Assembly: GCA_021805985.1 (NCBI GenBank)
Contig: JAJZDN010000044.1
Span: 1-34,837 of the forward strand
Source of the DNA: Planctomycetota bacterium
Lineage (GTDB): Bacteria; Planctomycetota; Phycisphaerae; WQYP01
Length of the DNA: 34,837 nt
Direction of reading: 5' to 3'
Below are positions 32,752 to 34,837 of the stretch, piece after piece. Below the pieces are notes generated by a model that saw only the letters and a program-made list of their open reading frames with translations, had not been told where the DNA came from and did not search any database. How positions within the stretch are numbered: position 1 is the stretch's first letter; every line of letters starts with the position of its first letter. Made by a program: the position numbers and the translations under genes.

Positions 32752-33786
32752 ATGTTTACCATTCAACCCAACCAACTTGGCGGAATCGTCGGCGGTAATA
32801 CGGGCACCCCGCCCGTACGGACCCTCATGCAAGACGCCCATGCCGCAACTATCAGCAGCGCAGCGCTTCTATATTCTTCCAACTCCTTTCTCCTAACTCC
32901 TAACTCCTCGCGGCATCGCCGCGCGGGCTTTACGCTCATCGAGTTGCTGGTGGTGATATCTATTATCGCGCTGCTGATTGCCCTGCTCCTGCCGGCTTTG
33001 GCACGGGCGAAGAGCTTGGCCTTGCAGATACAATGCGCGTCGAATATGCGGCAGATCGGTATAGCCTTGCAGGAATATTCTAATGAATTTCGGGGACAGT
33101 ACCCGCTGGCTTTTAGTGCCGGCTGGCCGTTCGGCGTCCTCGCTGGGTGGACCCCCAGCACCAGCTATGTAAATTATCCAAATTCGGGCTTGGCAATGCT
33201 TTACTACGATTCCTTTGGCATTCAGGGAAGCAATATGGTGAATCCGCGGCCGGGTATACTCAACCCGACGGCCCAGGGCATTTCAATGCTTTTTTCCACC
33301 CAACCGGGCGGCTTCACCCAAAATGCGTTCATTAAGCCAAGTTTTTACAACAGCGGTGGCATTCTGACCAACTGGACTTTTTACTCCGGCTACTGTTATT
33401 GGGTGGATCGCGGCCAGAATTACAAACCATCCGGAGACATGTATGCCTTGGAGACCAACCCCCAGAATTACGACCCAGGGACTTCCGGCGAGTACGTCTA
33501 TGCTAACTATAACACAGATCGAGAACCGGCGTTGAACCCTCGGTCCAATCCGGCGTCGATTCTAGTCACCGACGAGGTTTTCCTGAACAACAGCTATTCC
33601 ACCACGGCAGGAGGACTGACGGGATTTCCATTCCCAGGTGTTGTCGCATCGGATCACGTAACGCGTAACGACGATTTTCTACCCGCAGGCGCGCATGAGC
33701 TTTCCAATGACGGGTCCGTGGTATGGCAACCAATATCCAAAATAAAGGGCAGATGGGGCTACGGCGGAGTGATCATGGGCTGGTGA
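32752..33786 (+). CDS. Prepilin-like protein with N-terminal cleavage/methylation motif (third full-length copy)
   Basis: A 344-aa paralogue of the gene at 6714. I chose ATG 32752 because CAGGAGCTAAAATC precedes it; the earlier ATG at 32677 has no ribosome site. The leader before the cleavage site is unusually long (about 58 residues) and contains a short repeat (CTCCTAACTCCTAACTCC in the DNA). The motif [20 protein letters not shown] follows, then [19 protein letters not shown]. The family landmarks [21 protein letters not shown]-like, [10 protein letters not shown] and [10 protein letters not shown] are present, so the whole C-terminal domain is intact. Such proteins are processed by a prepilin peptidase and sit at the inner membrane or surface; the exact role is unknown. 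It has no A-H module, unlike the other family members here. Confidence 0.85.
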   Translation: MFTIQPNQLGGIVGGNTGTPPVRTLMQDAHAATISSAALLYSSNSFLLTPNSSRHRRAGFTLIELLVVISIIALLIALLLPALARAKSLALQIQCASNMRQIGIALQEYSNEFRGQYPLAFSAGWPFGVLAGWTPSTSYVNYPNSGLAMLYYDSFGIQGSNMVNPRPGILNPTAQGISMLFSTQPGGFTQNAFIKPSFYNSGGILTNWTFYSGYCYWVDRGQNYKPSGDMYALETNPQNYDPGTSGEYVYANYNTDREPALNPRSNPASILVTDEVFLNNSYSTTAGGLTGFPFPGVVASDHVTRNDDFLPAGAHELSNDGSVVWQPISKIKGRWGYGGVIMGW

Positions 33787-33894
33787 GTTTGCCCTTCCAA
33801 ATTCTTTTTCCTGTATTACGTGTACTCGATCCTTTGCCGACCATGCGGTTGAATGGAGAAGGGTGGCCGTAACCCATTTTCAGGAGAGCACATT

Positions 33895-34665
33895 TTGCAG
33901 ACAAAATCTTTTGCAAGTTCGCACGGTTCTTTGCTGGCCAGGATCCCGATGGCTATCGGGATCGCCGGTGCGTCGCTGGCGTCGCTGGCCGTGGTGGCCG
34001 GCACCCCCCAGGTAGGCGTTATTTATCAGGATAACTTCTCCGGGTCGAGCAGCGCGCCGCTTAAAGGCGCGGCTCCGACCGTGCATAACGGCACCGACGC
34101 AACATGGACTGCCGATGCCGTTTGGAAAGCGAACGGTTCAGTCGATGAAAGTCCCAGCAACAGTGCCAGTTATGGTAACGCCTACCTTTCATTCAAGCCG
34201 ACGAGTGGCCACATTTACACCCTGTCCGAGAAGGTCAACGCCACAGCTAACGCTCCCGGCACAACCAACTCTTGGATCGGCTTGGGATTTGTGACGTCCG
34301 AAACACTGGGCCATCCTTTTTATGAGAATGCCGGGCCATTTATTCTCGACTATGTGCCCAACAGCGGGTCTCAGATTGTGACATATACCGGCCCCGGCTT
34401 GACCTGTCCACACGGATATCCCTATCCCCGAACGGGGGAACAACACCTGCGGATGGTGTTGGACACGCGTGGTGTAAGATGGACGGTGCGGTTCTCCGAC
34501 AATGGAAAGGCCCTTGGCCCGATGTACAGTTATACAACCAATCCGGAGATTGTCGCGGTGAGCTTCGGCACGTCCAGTGCGACAGGTACCGTGGCAGCGT
34601 TTGGGCTTACCTCGGCCACCGTACCGGGACCAACAACGCGGGGATCCGGGATTGCAAATAAATAA
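33895..34665 (+). CDS. Secreted LamG/concanavalin-like protein, probable TTG start, no PEP-CTERM tail
   Basis: A 256-aa protein if translated from TTG at 33895, which has CAGGAG eight bases upstream; the only ATG upstream (33853) has a weak site. A signal peptide follows (LLARIPMAIGIAGASLASLAVVAG). The mature domain begins VIYQDNFSGSSSAPLKG and has the beta-sandwich pattern of LamG/concanavalin-like domains (YLSFKPTSGHIYTLSEKV, WIGLGFV, HLRMVLDTRGVRWTVRF). Such domains bind carbohydrate or serve as structural units. The end reads VPGPTTRGSGIANK: a VPGP in place of VPEP and no hydrophobic helix, so the anchor found in neighbouring proteins is missing or was lost. The next gene, a Tat-exported protein, starts 39 bp downstream. 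Confidence 0.7.
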   Translation: MQTKSFASSHGSLLARIPMAIGIAGASLASLAVVAGTPQVGVIYQDNFSGSSSAPLKGAAPTVHNGTDATWTADAVWKANGSVDESPSNSASYGNAYLSFKPTSGHIYTLSEKVNATANAPGTTNSWIGLGFVTSETLGHPFYENAGPFILDYVPNSGSQIVTYTGPGLTCPHGYPYPRTGEQHLRMVLDTRGVRWTVRFSDNGKALGPMYSYTTNPEIVAVSFGTSSATGTVAAFGLTSATVPGPTTRGSGIANK

Positions 34666-34704
34666 CATGAACCAGCTATGGACGCGGAAAAGGAACCTTT
34701 GATT

Positions 34705-34837
34705 ATGACTCATTTCTCTCGACGAAATTGGATGACCTCTACGGTTACGGCGGCGGCTGCTATGGCGATGGCGGGGCGAAGCGCCATGGGTGTAGCGGCG
34801 GATGGTGCCGTGCCCGCCGTCCCACAGCGCGGTAATG
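34705..34837 (+). CDS. Tat-exported protein, N-terminal part (runs off the window)
   Basis: The ATG at 34705 after AAAAGGAACCTTTGATT opens a frame that is intact to the window end. The visible 44 residues are a Tat signal peptide: FSRRNWMTSTVTAAAAMAMAG, with Arg6-Arg7, then an Ala-rich segment. Planctomycete glycosidases and oxidoreductases are often exported this way, as at 12898 and 27561. The enzyme class cannot be told from this part. Confidence 0.75.
   Translation, partial: MTHFSRRNWMTSTVTAAAAMAMAGRSAMGVAADGAVPAVPQRGN

Overview
The window looks like chromosomal DNA from a planctomycete, most likely of the Phycisphaerae type. The basis is a combination seen directly in the sequence: secreted proteins ending in VPEP-type PEP-CTERM sorting tails, several paralogous prepilin-like proteins with a [10 protein letters not shown](I)SII N-terminus, Tat-exported glycoside hydrolases, and carbohydrate regulators with LacI-type sensor domains. 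The lineage is inferred from this gene content, not from a marker gene. No rRNA, tRNA or CRISPR array was recognised.

Region 1 (1-12,500) is a surface-protein and sugar-hydrolase neighbourhood in visible decay. It begins with the end of an IS1634/IS4-type transposase, followed by the C-terminal remnant of a PEP-CTERM exoprotein. Next come an intact autotransporter-repeat PEP-CTERM protein (1810-3456), a PA14-containing GH3 enzyme (3661-6438) and an intact prepilin-like protein (6714-7757). After these are a deletion remnant of an esterase, a prepilin pseudogene, an SGNH hydrolase with substituted catalytic motifs, a second PEP-CTERM gene with an amber codon at the Glu of VPEP, and a prepilin fragment.

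Region 2 (12,680-18,420) is a xylo-oligosaccharide module: a Tat-exported GH3 enzyme of beta-xylosidase type with an inserted CBM6-like domain, a sugar/H+ symporter, and a XylR-type regulator (LacI-like sensor plus AraC DNA-binding domain).

Region 3 (18,500-27,353) is the most interesting part. It is a tightly packed operon of seven enzymes with several ATGA overlaps: split SuyA/SuyB-type lyase subunits, an Ldh2/ComC-type dehydrogenase, a SerA/SlcC-type dehydrogenase, a TalC-type transaldolase, a GabD-like aldehyde dehydrogenase and a fucose/arabinose-isomerase-superfamily protein. A sodium:solute symporter gene with an internal deletion follows. The set matches, step for step, what would be needed to turn sulfoquinovose into pyruvate plus sulfite: isomerase, sulfofructose transaldolase, sulfolactaldehyde dehydrogenase, sulfolactate epimerisation by two dehydrogenases, and sulfolactate sulfo-lyase. 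This is an inference from family membership and synteny; a hexonate or deoxy-sugar pathway is the main alternative.

Region 4 (27,500-34,837) has a Tat-exported six-hairpin glycosidase, a GntR/LacI hybrid regulator, another PEP-CTERM protein with a strong terminator, a third full-length prepilin-like gene, a secreted LamG-like protein with a probable TTG start, and the start of a further Tat-exported protein.

Across regions 1-3 a recurring promoter-like module occurs eight times. It has two GATAAAAAGTGG(T/G)AC-type boxes 21-22 bp apart, then about 20 non-conserved bases, then TATAGT. It lies upstream of PEP-CTERM genes, prepilin genes, the xylosidase operon and the lyase operon, which suggests one shared regulator or sigma factor controlling surface proteins and sugar use together. 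Subterminal repeats of an IS21-like element are the alternative explanation.
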